A stretch of 64,000 nucleotides of DNA from Flavobacterium sp. ASV13 (GCF_000745775.1 NZ_JQJY01000005.1:62001-126000), one strand, 5' to 3'; counted from the stretch's first letter, positions 1 to 8,590 are shown. Made by a program: numbers and translations. Notes: a model not told the origin generated them from the letters alone.

Positions 1-130
<130 letters not shown>

Positions 131-184
131 TATTCTGTTTTATAAAATAATTATGCTGCTTTAATGATGATTTATTCTCATTTT

Positions 185-286
185 TGTCATTTCGACGAAG
201 GAGAAATCTCCACAAGTAACTCCTCAATGCATATCGCCAATCTTTGTCGAGCTACTCGCGGAGATTTCTCCTTCGTCGAAATGACA
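185..286. repeat. ~102-nt palindromic repeat, family A copy 1
   Basis: The ends read TGTCATTTCGACGAAGGAG and its reverse complement, giving a near-perfect stem of about 27 bp, with a conserved loop segment TCGCCAATCTTTGTCGAG. A second member of the family lies at 13888-13987, with the same outer TGTCAT/ATGACA ends and loop segment but different arm sequences that still pair with each other. It fills the cobT-cobS gap. It looks like a REP/MITE-like flavobacterial intergenic element; no ORF is in it. Confidence 0.8.
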
Positions 287-310
287 TACTAAATAGAAAA
301 ACAATAATTA

Positions 311-1108
311 ATGAAAAAAGAACTCCACATCTTCTTTACCTGTTTAATGTTTTACACCCGAATTCCATGTCCAAAAAACATTACGCATCATCCTGATTAT
401 TTAAACAAAGCCACACGATATTTTCCTTTTATCGGTTGGATTGTCGGAAGCATCTCATTTCTGGCTTTTTACCTTTTTTCGTTATTTCTTTCTATAGAAA
501 CCGCTGTAATTTTTGCAATTATCGCGTCTATTCTAACAACCGGAGCATTTCATGAAGATGGTTTTGCAGATGTTTGTGATGGTTTTGGCGGCGGCTGGAC
601 CAAGGAAAAAATCCTGATGATTATGAAAGACAGTGCAATTGGAGCTTATGGAGCAATTGGACTTGTTTTATTGTTTTTGGCCAAATTCAAATTGCTTTCA
701 GAATCTCTTCTAATTTTCAAAAATGACAATAACTATTTTCTACTATTCTTGTTATTTATTTCAGCTCATTCTTTAAGCCGTTTGGCTGCAATCAGTATTA
801 TTTTTACTCATGAATATTCAAGAGATGATGCTTCAAGCAAAAGTAAACCGATTGCAAAACAACATACTTGGAAAGAAATTTTTGGATCTTTTTTCTTCGG
901 ATTGCTTCCGTTGCTGGCACTCTCCTATTTCTCTTTTGAGATAAAAACAATTTTGATTTTAATTCCTGTTTTTTTGACTAGATATTTTTTAGCAAGATAT
1001 TTTCAAAAATGGATTGATGGCTATACGGGCGATTGTCTTGGCGCAACACAACAAGTCTGCGAAGTTATTTTTTATTTAAGTCTTCTTTTTATATGGAAAT
1101 TTATCTAG
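311..1108 (+). CDS. cobS: CobS, adenosylcobinamide-GDP ribazoletransferase (cobalamin synthase)
   Basis: Integral inner-membrane enzyme of 265 residues, the usual family length, that joins adenosylcobinamide-GDP with alpha-ribazole (phosphate) in the last assembly steps of cobalamin. Several hydrophobic segments are visible (about residues 40-77, 110-130, 140-160, 190-230). The conserved acidic loop FHEDGFADVCDGFGGG at residues 80-95 carries the metal-binding Asp/Glu residues. The ATG is preceded by an A-rich stretch. The gene lies between cobT and cobC and its 3' end overlaps the cobC start by 16 nt, suggesting translational coupling. Confidence 0.95.
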   Translation: MKKELHIFFTCLMFYTRIPCPKNITHHPDYLNKATRYFPFIGWIVGSISFLAFYLFSLFLSIETAVIFAIIASILTTGAFHEDGFADVCDGFGGGWTKEKILMIMKDSAIGAYGAIGLVLLFLAKFKLLSESLLIFKNDNNYFLLFLLFISAHSLSRLAAISIIFTHEYSRDDASSKSKPIAKQHTWKEIFGSFFFGLLPLLALSYFSFEIKTILILIPVFLTRYFLARYFQKWIDGYTGDCLGATQQVCEVIFYLSLLFIWKFI

Positions 1109-1629
1109 TTCGCCACACCGAAACAGTTTGTGAAAAAGGAATTTGCTACGGACAATCAGATGTTGATATTGCAGCTCCTTTTAATATCATTTTTGATGAA
1201 ATTGTTTCACAATTGCCTTCTGAAGCAATTATTTATTCTAGTCCGTTAAAGCGTTGTGCGACTTTGGCAAAACACATTCAAAATAACATCAAAAGCATTT
1301 CCTATCACGAAGATGACCGATTAAAAGAGATGAACTTTGGCGATTGGGAACTCAAAAACTGGAACGAAATTCCGTCTGAACAACTCAATCCCTGGATGGA
1401 AGATTTCGTGAATATCAAGGTTTCAAACGGAGAATCTTTTGTGGAATTGCATGATCGGGTTGGCGACTTTTTGTTGAACGAAATTTCGAAGAACATAAAA
1501 CATCCCATTATTATTGTTGCACATGCCGGAATCATCAGAAGTATCTTATGTCATCAAACTTCATTGCCTTTGAAAGAAGCTTTTCAAAATAAAGTTGATT
1601 TTGGTCAAGTCATTAAAATTGAGCTTTGA
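1093..1629 (+). CDS. cobC: Alpha-ribazole phosphatase, histidine phosphatase family (CobC-like)
   Basis: A 178-residue histidine phosphatase. The start is taken at ATG 1093, because the product then begins MEIYLVRHTE with the phosphohistidine motif RHT at residues 7-9; the longer upstream reading depends on a TTG and adds an unrelated extension. A second catalytic His sits in IVAHAGIIRS near the C-terminus, and YSSPLKRC is the conserved middle motif. Being last in cobT-cobS-cobC, it most likely removes the phosphate from alpha-ribazole phosphate or adenosylcobalamin phosphate. A general phosphoglycerate-mutase-like role cannot be excluded by sequence alone, but the context is strong. Confidence 0.88.
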   Translation: MEIYLVRHTETVCEKGICYGQSDVDIAAPFNIIFDEIVSQLPSEAIIYSSPLKRCATLAKHIQNNIKSISYHEDDRLKEMNFGDWELKNWNEIPSEQLNPWMEDFVNIKVSNGESFVELHDRVGDFLLNEISKNIKHPIIIVAHAGIIRSILCHQTSLPLKEAFQNKVDFGQVIKIEL

Positions 1630-1671
1630 CAACGCTTTTGTTCAGAATTTATCAGAAAAGGTAAAACAAAT

Positions 1672-1703
1672 TTGAAAATTCAATAATTTTAACTTTATCT
1701 TTG
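1672..1703 (+). promoter_or_regulatory. Candidate Bacteroidota promoter for the B12 riboswitch-btuB transcript
   Basis: TTG at 1672-1674 and TATCTTTG at 1696-1703, spaced by 21 nt. This fits the Bacteroidota -33/-7 consensus (TTG, TAnnTTTG). Transcription would begin just before the riboswitch. Confidence 0.6.
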
Positions 1704-1711
1704 CGCAAAAT

Positions 1712-1920
1712 TAAGGTTGTGTTTTAATAAAAAACACATTAAAAGGGAATCAAGTAAAATCTTGAGCTGTACCCGCAACTGTAAGCTTAATTCTGAAAAG
1801 AATGCTTGTTGTTATCTACAAACCACTGTCACGCCTTGCGTGATGGGAAGGCAAACAACAAGACGCAAGCCAGGAGACCTGCCTTTGAAACAAAGATCGA
1901 ACTCTCGGGAAAAAGAGTGT
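1712..1920 (+). ncRNA. Cobalamin riboswitch with expression platform
   Basis: The aptamer core shows the diagnostic elements in order: AAAAGGGAA near 1740, GCTGTACCCGCAACTGTAA near 1766-1785, and the B12 box AAGCCAGGAGACCTGCC at 1867-1883. A short hairpin ACTCTC/GAGT with a GGGAAAAA loop at 1901-1918 lies 9 nt before the receptor start; it is placed like the kissing-loop regulatory hairpin of this class. It controls the downstream receptor and lipoprotein, presumably reducing translation when adenosylcobalamin or another cobalamin is abundant. Confidence 0.95.
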
Positions 1921-1927
1921 AGAAATT

Positions 1928-3781
1928 ATGACTTTAAAAAAATATTTCGCTTTTAGTTTATTGTTGTTGTGCCAATTTATTTGGGCGCAGAAAGATTCTA
2001 TTACCAGTCTGAAAGAAGTTTTGGTTTCCGATTCAAATCTTAAAAAATACTCTGCTTCGCAATCAGTTTTAAAACTCAATGATTCTGTTATCAATAAAAA
2101 TGAAGCTTTATTGACTGATTTATTGAATTTCAATTCCACTATTTATTTTAAAGAATATGGTCGTGGAATGCTTTCGACAGTTGCTTTTAGAGGAACAACT
2201 TCGTCACAAACAGCAGTGATTTGGAATGGAATCAATATCAATTCGCAAATGAATGGAAGTACAGATTTCAACACTATTTCTGGTTCTGATTATAACTCTA
2301 TTAGTGTAAAAGCGGGTGGCGGAAGTGTTATTTATGGAAGCGGTGCCGTAGGAGGAACTGTTCATTTAAACAACGATTTGGCATTTTATAATCGTTTTGA
2401 GAATAATTTAAAACTTGATTACGGAAGTTTCAATACAATTGGAATTAATTATAAAACCAATATTTCGAACGAAAAATGGAGCGCACAAATTGGTTTCTCA
2501 AAAAACAGCTCAACAAACGATTATAAATATTTGAACCGATATACTTGGAAAGGCGAACAACGCTGGAACCAAAACGGACAATACGACATTATCACAATGA
2601 GCGCCAATTTGGGTTATAAATTTGATGCAAAAAACAGTTTGAAATTATATACTCAGACTTCAAACACTGACCGAAATACTTCTTTAATAACTGAGACGGA
2701 AACTCCAAGCAAATACATAAACGGTTTCAATAGAAACTTACTGGAATATGATGGTGATTTTGGCAAGTTTAAAGCCAATTTCAAAACGGCATACATTTTT
2801 GAAAACTACCAATATTATCCTGACAACTCTCTTAATCAGTATACTTACGGAAAAACAGAAAGTCTTATTACAAAGGCTGATTTGGGATATACAATTTTCA
2901 AATCAACACAGATAAACGGAATTTTAGATTATAACCGAACCAAAGGCTATGGAAGCGATTTTGGAGATAATACAAGAGAAATCAGTTCTGCGGCATTATT
3001 AGTAAAACAAGATTTTTCGAAAGACTGGAAAAATGAATTTGGTATTCGAAAAGAATTCACAGACAATTATAAATCGCCAGTTTTATTCAATTTAGGTTCT
3101 TCTTATCAATTTGGAAAACTGTATAATTTAAAATTGAATTTGTCTCGAAATTTCAGAATCCCAACTTTCAACGATTTATATTGGGAAGAAGGTGGAAATC
3201 CAGATTTGAAACCAGAAAGTTCATATCAGGCGGAAATTGGAAATGTTTTTACTTTCAAAAACATTTCGCTTACGCAAACAGTTTACTATATCAAAATTAC
3301 CGATTTATTACGATGGGTTCCAGGAAGCGGGGGCATCTGGAGACCAGAAAACACAGACAAAGTAAACAGTTATGGCGCTGAAACTTTGTTAAGTTGGAAA
3401 AAACAATATGGTAAAAATTACTTTGGAGCGAATGCCACTTACGCCTATACGGTATCAGAAAACACAGAAACTGACAAACAGTTGTTTTTTGTTCCATTTA
3501 ATAAAGTAACGGCCGCTGTGTCGTATTCAAGAAACCGAATTTCAGCTTACTACCAATTCCTTTACAATGGTTTTGTTTATACGCAGGCAGATAATGATCC
3601 GAATGAAATAGTTGATGCTTATACGGTTTCAAATATCGGAATCGATTATGATTTTAAATTTTTGAGTTCTTTCAAACTTGGATTTCAAGTGTTAAATCTT
3701 TGGAACGAAAATTATGAAAGCCTTGAAAATAGACCAATGCCCGGAAGAAATTTTAATTTGTACATAAACCTTAAATTTTAA
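1928..3781 (+). CDS. btuB: TonB-dependent outer-membrane cobalamin receptor (BtuB-like)
   Basis: A 617-residue receptor with a signal peptide ending about FIWAQ (residue 20), a TonB-box-like KEVLVS close to the mature N-terminus, a plug domain (about 40-150, with the typical GMLSTVAFRGTTSSQTAVIWNG region) and a 22-strand-type barrel ending in a terminal Phe (NLYINLKF). It has no carboxypeptidase-like regulatory domain, as in classical BtuB. Substrate assignment to corrinoids rests on the cobalamin riboswitch in its leader and the cobS/cobC genes upstream. The next gene, 5 bp downstream, is a putative surface partner. Confidence 0.9.
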   Translation: MTLKKYFAFSLLLLCQFIWAQKDSITSLKEVLVSDSNLKKYSASQSVLKLNDSVINKNEALLTDLLNFNSTIYFKEYGRGMLSTVAFRGTTSSQTAVIWNGININSQMNGSTDFNTISGSDYNSISVKAGGGSVIYGSGAVGGTVHLNNDLAFYNRFENNLKLDYGSFNTIGINYKTNISNEKWSAQIGFSKNSSTNDYKYLNRYTWKGEQRWNQNGQYDIITMSANLGYKFDAKNSLKLYTQTSNTDRNTSLITETETPSKYINGFNRNLLEYDGDFGKFKANFKTAYIFENYQYYPDNSLNQYTYGKTESLITKADLGYTIFKSTQINGILDYNRTKGYGSDFGDNTREISSAALLVKQDFSKDWKNEFGIRKEFTDNYKSPVLFNLGSSYQFGKLYNLKLNLSRNFRIPTFNDLYWEEGGNPDLKPESSYQAEIGNVFTFKNISLTQTVYYIKITDLLRWVPGSGGIWRPENTDKVNSYGAETLLSWKKQYGKNYFGANATYAYTVSENTETDKQLFFVPFNKVTAAVSYSRNRISAYYQFLYNGFVYTQADNDPNEIVDAYTVSNIGIDYDFKFLSSFKLGFQVLNLWNENYESLENRPMPGRNFNLYINLKF

Positions 3782-3786
3782 ATATA

Positions 3787-4818
3787 ATGAAACTAACTAG
3801 ATTATTTTTATTAGCAATAAGCGCATCGCTTTTTGTTTCTTGTTCTAACGATGATGATAATGACCCAAAGGGAGTTTATGATAAAGGATTTTTCATCTTA
3901 AACGAAGGAAATTCTGGTGGTGGATCAGTTTCTTTTGCAAGTGATGATTTAGCCAATTTTACAGCTGATGTTTACAAAACTGCAAATGCTGGAGATTTCG
4001 CTGGAGTATATCTTCAAAATATCTTTTTTGACGGAGACAACGCTTATATAATTGCTGGTGGATCAAAAGTAATTAACGTGGTAAACCGTTACACTTTTAA
4101 ATTAGTTGCAAAAATTGATAGTGGCCTTGCAAACCCAAGATATGGCGTTGTAAAAGACGGAAAAGCATATGTAACTAATGCAAATAGTTTTTCTAGCATT
4201 ACTGACGATTATATTGCAGTAATTGATTTAGCAACAAACAAATTTGAATCTAAAATTGAATTGAATGCAACGGCAAACAGAATTTTGTTGGAAAATGGTA
4301 AATTATACGTTACTGAGCCATATTCAAACGATAAATTATTAGTCGTAAATCCAACTACAAAAGCGTTGGAAGCACCTTTAACTATTGGATATAATGCTGA
4401 TACTATGGAAGCAAAAGATGGAATATTGTATATCTTAAGAAATCCTTCAGCAGCAAGCAGCGAAATTATAAAAGTGAAACTTGCTGATAAATCAACTTCA
4501 AAAATTACAATTCCACAAGCTCAAGGAAGTGCAGGTTACTTAGATGTGTACAATGATAAAATCTACTACACTGTAAACGCTTCAACATATGCAATCAATA
4601 CTAATGCGACAGCAGCTGCAACCACTCCAATCGTAACAACAACATTGTCAAAAGACGGTTATATTTATGGATTTGCCGTAAACAATGATAAAATTTATAT
4701 TGCTGATGGTGGTGATTTCGGATCAAACAGCAAAGCTTATATCTACAACTTAAGTGGTGTATCACAAAAAGAATTAACTGTAGGAGTTGGACCAAATGGT
4801 TTTTACTTCAACAATTAA
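3787..4818 (+). CDS. YncE/DUF5074-like beta-propeller surface lipoprotein, probable BtuG-type cobalamin-binding protein
   Basis: A 343-residue lipoprotein: lipobox FVSC, then an acidic SNDDDND stretch that resembles the lipoprotein surface-export signal of Bacteroidota. The mature part contains repeated blade-like units (GDNAYIIAGGSKVINVVN, KAYVTNANS, LYVTEPYSNDKLLVVNP, LYILRNPS, KIYYTVN, KIYIADGG), consistent with a six- or seven-bladed propeller. In Bacteroides, BtuG is a surface propeller lipoprotein that captures B12 and sits on BtuB; position 5 bp after a riboswitch-controlled btuB gives the same arrangement here. The role is inferred from family and position, not shown by the sequence. 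Confidence 0.75.
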   Translation: MKLTRLFLLAISASLFVSCSNDDDNDPKGVYDKGFFILNEGNSGGGSVSFASDDLANFTADVYKTANAGDFAGVYLQNIFFDGDNAYIIAGGSKVINVVNRYTFKLVAKIDSGLANPRYGVVKDGKAYVTNANSFSSITDDYIAVIDLATNKFESKIELNATANRILLENGKLYVTEPYSNDKLLVVNPTTKALEAPLTIGYNADTMEAKDGILYILRNPSAASSEIIKVKLADKSTSKITIPQAQGSAGYLDVYNDKIYYTVNASTYAINTNATAAATTPIVTTTLSKDGYIYGFAVNNDKIYIADGGDFGSNSKAYIYNLSGVSQKELTVGVGPNGFYFNN

Positions 4819-4857
4819 TATACCTTTATTTTTAAATTAGTTTTTGGATTTTTTTTG

Positions 4858-4892
4858 AAAAAAAGGCTTTCATTTCTGAAAGCCTTTTTTTT
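4858..4892. terminator. Bidirectional terminator between btuG-like gene and S41 protease
   Basis: Stem of AAAGGCTTTCA paired with TGAAAGCCTTT, flanked by A-run on the left and T-run on the right, so it can act on both converging genes. The T-run reaches the stop codon of the S41 gene. Confidence 0.85.
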
Positions 4893-6363
4893 ATTTTAAT
4901 GATTTTGAAAACCCTTTTGGAACAGTTTCTAAATACATATCATTTCGTAATCCGTTTATTTTTTTCGAATCGTCTATATAAGGCAAAATAAGGCTTTTGT
5001 CGGTTTGAAGCTTTTTAGCTGTTGCTCCGGTAATTTTAGAAATTGCCAAATTTAATAATGGTTCCGCTGGATCTCCAAGTACTCCGTAACTGCTCACATA
5101 TTCTAACTGTACATATGTAGGCACTAAACCAGAAGTATAATCTCCAAAATCCTGAGCATTGGTAATTTTAAAAACCAACGGCTGCATTGCATATTTATGA
5201 TTTGGATTTACATTAGATTTCGTGAAAGTCGGTGAATCATAAACGGTAAATGAACCAACATTTTTTCCAATGGTTGTTTCTCCAATTTGAACAACATCAA
5301 TATAAGGCTTTAAACCATTAATAACTAATTCACTTGCCGATGCCGTGCTCGAAGTTGTTAAAATATAAACCTTTGATAAATTCAAACTGTTTAAAGCCGT
5401 ACCGTCAATATTATTGACAAATCTTTGGTTCAAAGTCTCCAGATCATCTGTAGTCATTGTAGCCATTAATTTCAAGTTATATTGCTGTTTCGAAAATATT
5501 TTTCCGTTAAATTGCCCTGTTATCATGCTCGCTAAACGAGTTGATGTACGTACAGAACCGCCTCCGTTATATCTCAAATCCAAAACTAAATCTGTAACAC
5601 CCTGTGCTTTTAATTCGCCAAAAGCCTGATTCAGTTTAACATCATAATCCGAATAAAAACCATTGTACATTAAATAGCCAATTTTACGACCACCAGATGT
5701 AATTACTTTATTAATTAAAATTGGATTTTCTTCTAAAACTGTTTTAGTCAAAGCAACTGTTTTTCCATTCAAAACAAAAGCAGAACCATTATAATCGGCA
5801 AGATTTAAAGTATAACTATCTGGAGCTAACAACAATGACTGATAATTAGAAACTGTAAGTTTTGTACCATTCACTGCCGTAAATAAATCGCCTCTTTTTA
5901 TGGCTTTAGTTGAAGCATCAGAATTTGGAATAATATAACGAACATAACCAACCACATCATTTGAGCCGTCAGCAACTCTCGAGAGTTTAAAATCTACGCC
6001 ATTATTTTTTGTGATTCCGTTAAGTTCTTGTTCCAATACCGTATAATCATCAACAATCCAGCTAAAACGGTCAATTGCTGTAGCAGGATATTTACTGATT
6101 GGCTTATTTAATAAATCTTGAAACAATTCTTTTGGATCTGAATATCCAGATAAATACGAGTTTAATTCTGCTTGACTGCTAAATCTATCATCAGCTAAAT
6201 TTGGCACATCAGCCTGCCACAAATAAACTTCATTTAATCCTTTCCAGATAAAATCATTTACTTGTAAAGTTGCCGGAGCTTCTACATCATCCTGATCTTC
6301 ACAGGACTGTAAAGTAAAGGCAAGCAAAAAAATTAGTAGTAAACTCTTTAATATTGTTTTCAT
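4891..6363 (-). CDS. S41 family peptidase, lipoprotein with PDZ-like domain
   Basis: A 490-residue C-terminal-processing-type serine protease. The lipobox LQSC puts the lipid-modified Cys at about residue 21, followed by EDQDD, suggesting an outer-membrane (possibly surface) lipoprotein. An N-terminal helical cap (35-100), a PDZ-like region (about 130-190) and the S41 catalytic core follow: VLDLRYNGGGS (about 260-270), the serine motif SSTASASEL (about 338-346) and a lysine in TTIGKNVGS further on. The signal peptide and the catalytic motifs are intact. It is convergent with the B12 receptor block and divergent from the sigma-factor operon. Its substrate is unknown. Confidence 0.9.
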   Translation of the reverse strand: MKTILKSLLLIFLLAFTLQSCEDQDDVEAPATLQVNDFIWKGLNEVYLWQADVPNLADDRFSSQAELNSYLSGYSDPKELFQDLLNKPISKYPATAIDRFSWIVDDYTVLEQELNGITKNNGVDFKLSRVADGSNDVVGYVRYIIPNSDASTKAIKRGDLFTAVNGTKLTVSNYQSLLLAPDSYTLNLADYNGSAFVLNGKTVALTKTVLEENPILINKVITSGGRKIGYLMYNGFYSDYDVKLNQAFGELKAQGVTDLVLDLRYNGGGSVRTSTRLASMITGQFNGKIFSKQQYNLKLMATMTTDDLETLNQRFVNNIDGTALNSLNLSKVYILTTSSTASASELVINGLKPYIDVVQIGETTIGKNVGSFTVYDSPTFTKSNVNPNHKYAMQPLVFKITNAQDFGDYTSGLVPTYVQLEYVSSYGVLGDPAEPLLNLAISKITGATAKKLQTDKSLILPYIDDSKKINGLRNDMYLETVPKGFSKSLK

Positions 6364-6464
6364 AAAAAATGTTCTTGGTAATCTATTAACGTAAAAATAC
6401 TACCTTTAGTTTTAACTCTATCAAGTTTATTTCATTTTTTCATCATTTTTTTTTTAAAAGTGGC

Positions 6465-6490
6465 TGTAACAAAAATAATAGTGCCTCGTC
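6465..6490 (+). promoter_or_regulatory. Candidate autoregulated ECF promoter
   Basis: TGTAAC at 6465-6470 and CGTC at 6487-6490 are separated by 16 nt, the usual spacing for ECF sigma factor promoters (AAC in the -35, CGTC in the -10). It lies 37 bp before an ECF sigma gene, so autoregulation is likely. No TAnnTTTG housekeeping box is visible in this leader. Confidence 0.55.
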
Positions 6491-6527
6491 TTGACTATAT
6501 AAGCTAACGAATAACCAACCAAATTTT

Positions 6528-7037
6528 ATGAATCAGAATGTGTTTATAGAATTAATTAATCCTTTTAAAGACAAAGTTTTTCGTCTGGCAAAAAGATTGC
6601 TAACAAGTACTGAAGAGGCTGAAGATGCCACTCAGGAAGTGATGGTAAAATTATGGAACAAAAAAGACAATTTGGATTCCTATAATAATATCGAAGCAGT
6701 AGCCATGACAATGACAAAAAATTATTGTCTGGATCAATTAAAATCTAAAAGAGCCGGAAATCTAAAAATTGTGCACAACAATTTTACAGACCGGGAACCT
6801 CAATTGGACAAAAAATTAGAAGATTCTGACAGTTTGGAATGGGTCGAAAAAATTATAAATCAGCTGCCAGAGCAGCTCCAAATATTAATTCAGCTTCGCG
6901 ATGTTGAACAATATGAATTTGATGAAATTGCGAAAATTGTCAACATGAATGAAACGGCTATTAGAGTAGCCCTTTCGAGAGCGAGAAAAAAAATTAGAGA
7001 ATCAATGGTTAACACACACAGTTATGGAATTAGATAG
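6528..7037 (+). CDS. ECF-type RNA polymerase sigma factor
   Basis: A 169-residue sigma-70 family protein. Region 2 spans about residues 10-80, with DATQEVMVKLW and the DNA-melting stretch through NYCLDQLKSK. Region 4 (about 105-160) carries LPEQLQILIQLRDVEQYEFDEIA and the helix-turn-helix MNETAIRVALSRARKKIRE. Its last 14 nt overlap the next gene, a probable membrane regulator, and two DUF4252 genes follow, an arrangement I recognise from flavobacteria. The upstream CGTC-type promoter suggests that it transcribes its own operon. Confidence 0.93.
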   Translation: MNQNVFIELINPFKDKVFRLAKRLLTSTEEAEDATQEVMVKLWNKKDNLDSYNNIEAVAMTMTKNYCLDQLKSKRAGNLKIVHNNFTDREPQLDKKLEDSDSLEWVEKIINQLPEQLQILIQLRDVEQYEFDEIAKIVNMNETAIRVALSRARKKIRESMVNTHSYGIR

Positions 7038-7482
7038 AATAGAAAATATATTAGAAAAATACTTTCAGGGAGAAACTACTATTGCTGAAGAAAAAGAATT
7101 AAAAGACTATTTTTCGTCTCCAAATGTTGCGCAGCATTTAGAGCAATATCAGCCAATGTTTGGATATTTCTCTCAGGTAAAACAACAAAAATCAACGCAG
7201 GAGATTCCACTACAAACTAAGAAACGAAATGTGGCGTGGTTATCGATTGCAGCGTCGGCGGTTGTTTTACTCGGAATTGGGACTTATTTCTTTGCAAGCG
7301 AAAAAGATACAGCTCCAGCTGTAGCGCAGTCAGAATTAGGAACCTATGATAATCCAGAAGAAGCTCTCGCAGCAACGCAAAAAGCTTTGGCACTATTATC
7401 AAACAATGTTAATGTAGGTATTGAAAGTGTGCAATACATTAACGAATATGAACAATCAAAAAACAAAATTTTTAAACAGTAA
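7024..7482 (+). CDS. Single-pass membrane protein, probable anti-sigma-like regulator
   Basis: A 152-residue protein that overlaps the sigma gene by 14 nt, so the two are probably translated together. A cytoplasmic N-terminal part (1-70) contains ILEKYFQGETTIAEEKELKDYF, the short helical region common at the start of Bacteroidota FecR/anti-sigma-like proteins. One membrane segment is visible at about 72-90 (WLSIAASAVVLLGIGTYFF), followed by a short Ala-rich periplasmic tail. There is no zinc-binding HxxxCxxC motif. The anti-sigma role is inferred from the overlap and topology. Confidence 0.65.
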   Translation: MELDRIENILEKYFQGETTIAEEKELKDYFSSPNVAQHLEQYQPMFGYFSQVKQQKSTQEIPLQTKKRNVAWLSIAASAVVLLGIGTYFFASEKDTAPAVAQSELGTYDNPEEALAATQKALALLSNNVNVGIESVQYINEYEQSKNKIFKQ

Positions 7483-7498
7483 TTAAATTCAATCAAAA

Positions 7499-8026
7499 AT
7501 GAAAAATCTTATTATAACTCTAGTTTTCGCCTTTTTCACACATTCATTCTACGCACAAGGCGCTTTTGACAAATTTGATGGTCAAGACGATGTAACATCA
7601 GTAATTGTAAACAAAAAAATGTTCGATTTAATGAGCAAGGTAAAAGTTGATGCTTCTGATAAAGAAACGCAGCAATACATCAATCTGATTAAAAAATTAG
7701 ATTACCTAAAAGTGTTTACAACAAAAAATCCTAAAATCGAAGCCGATATGAAAGCTTCTGCAGACAAATACATCAAAACTGCAGGTCTTGAAGAATTAAT
7801 GCGTGTAAACGATAGCGGAAAAAATGTCAAAATAATGGTAAAATCCGGAGCAAGCGACACACAAATCAAAGAATTACTGATGTTTGTTGACGGTGCAAAA
7901 AATGACGAAACTGTTTTATTATCGCTAACAGGTAATTTTGACTTAAATGAAATTTCAGTATTGACAGACAAAATGCAGCTTCCTGGTGGAACTGACTTAA
8001 AAAAAGCCTCTAAAGGCAAAAAATAA
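7499..8026 (+). CDS. DUF4252 domain protein, secreted
   Basis: A 175-residue protein with a cleavable signal peptide (ends about FYAQG, residue 21) and no lipobox. The rest matches the DUF4252 pattern in my memory: an N-terminal FDKFDGQDDVTSVIVNKKMF followed by helical LIKKLDYLKVFTTKNP and a C-terminal segment NDETVLLSLTGNFDLNEISVLTDKM. It is 16 bp after the anti-sigma-like gene and 2 bp before a second DUF4252 gene. Function is unknown; being in the ECF operon, it is a likely envelope output or sensor of that pathway. Confidence 0.75.
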   Translation: MKNLIITLVFAFFTHSFYAQGAFDKFDGQDDVTSVIVNKKMFDLMSKVKVDASDKETQQYINLIKKLDYLKVFTTKNPKIEADMKASADKYIKTAGLEELMRVNDSGKNVKIMVKSGASDTQIKELLMFVDGAKNDETVLLSLTGNFDLNEISVLTDKMQLPGGTDLKKASKGKK

Positions 8027-8028
8027 TC

Positions 8029-8565
8029 ATGAAAAGTCGTGTTTTTACCTCAGCCCTTATAGCATTGCTAACTTTGATAAGCTGCAATTCTGAACCTTCA
8101 TTGCAAAAGTATTTTGTCGAAAATAATGAGAAAAAGGACTTTATTGCAATTGATGTTTCGTCTAATATTTTAAATATAGACAAAGCCAAATTATCAGCCG
8201 AGCAAGCAGAAGCCTTAAAGTCATTTGACAAAATGAACATTCTAGCTTTCAAAGCGACAGATAAAAATCAAGCCGAATTTGAAACAGAACGCACAAAAGT
8301 AAATGCCATTTTAAAAAATCCAAAGTATCAGCAATTGATGAAAGTGGGTTCTGGCAAAGACGGCGCTTCAATAAGCTATGTTGGCACAGATGAAAACATC
8401 GAAGAATTTGTAGTTTTTGCCAACAGAAAAGAAAATGGTTTTGCTGTTGTCCGCGTTTTAGGAAAAAACATGAATCCGAATAACATTATGACAATTATGT
8501 CGGTTCTGCAAAAATCAAAAATCGATATGGAACAATTGAAGCCTTTGCAGCAATTGATCAAATAA
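8029..8565 (+). CDS. DUF4252-like lipoprotein
   Basis: A 178-residue lipoprotein with lipobox LISC followed by NSEPS. It is a diverged paralogue of the preceding gene product: both have a Phe/Val-rich N-terminal strand, a central KxLKNPKYQQLMKV-like helix and a C-terminal hydrophobic segment (FAVVRVLGKNMNPNNIMTIM). Separated from its neighbour by 2 bp, it closes the sigma operon and is followed by a terminator. One partner is soluble and one lipid-anchored, so they may form a periplasmic pair. Confidence 0.72.
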   Translation: MKSRVFTSALIALLTLISCNSEPSLQKYFVENNEKKDFIAIDVSSNILNIDKAKLSAEQAEALKSFDKMNILAFKATDKNQAEFETERTKVNAILKNPKYQQLMKVGSGKDGASISYVGTDENIEEFVVFANRKENGFAVVRVLGKNMNPNNIMTIMSVLQKSKIDMEQLKPLQQLIK

Positions 8566-8590
8566 TCATCAATCTTACTTTTATAATCAG

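Noticed and set aside
1717..1956. 79-codon open frame over the cobalamin riboswitch
   Set aside because: It lies on the conserved riboswitch and B12 box and overlaps the start of btuB; its sequence is Cys-rich and arbitrary. RNA function explains the conservation.
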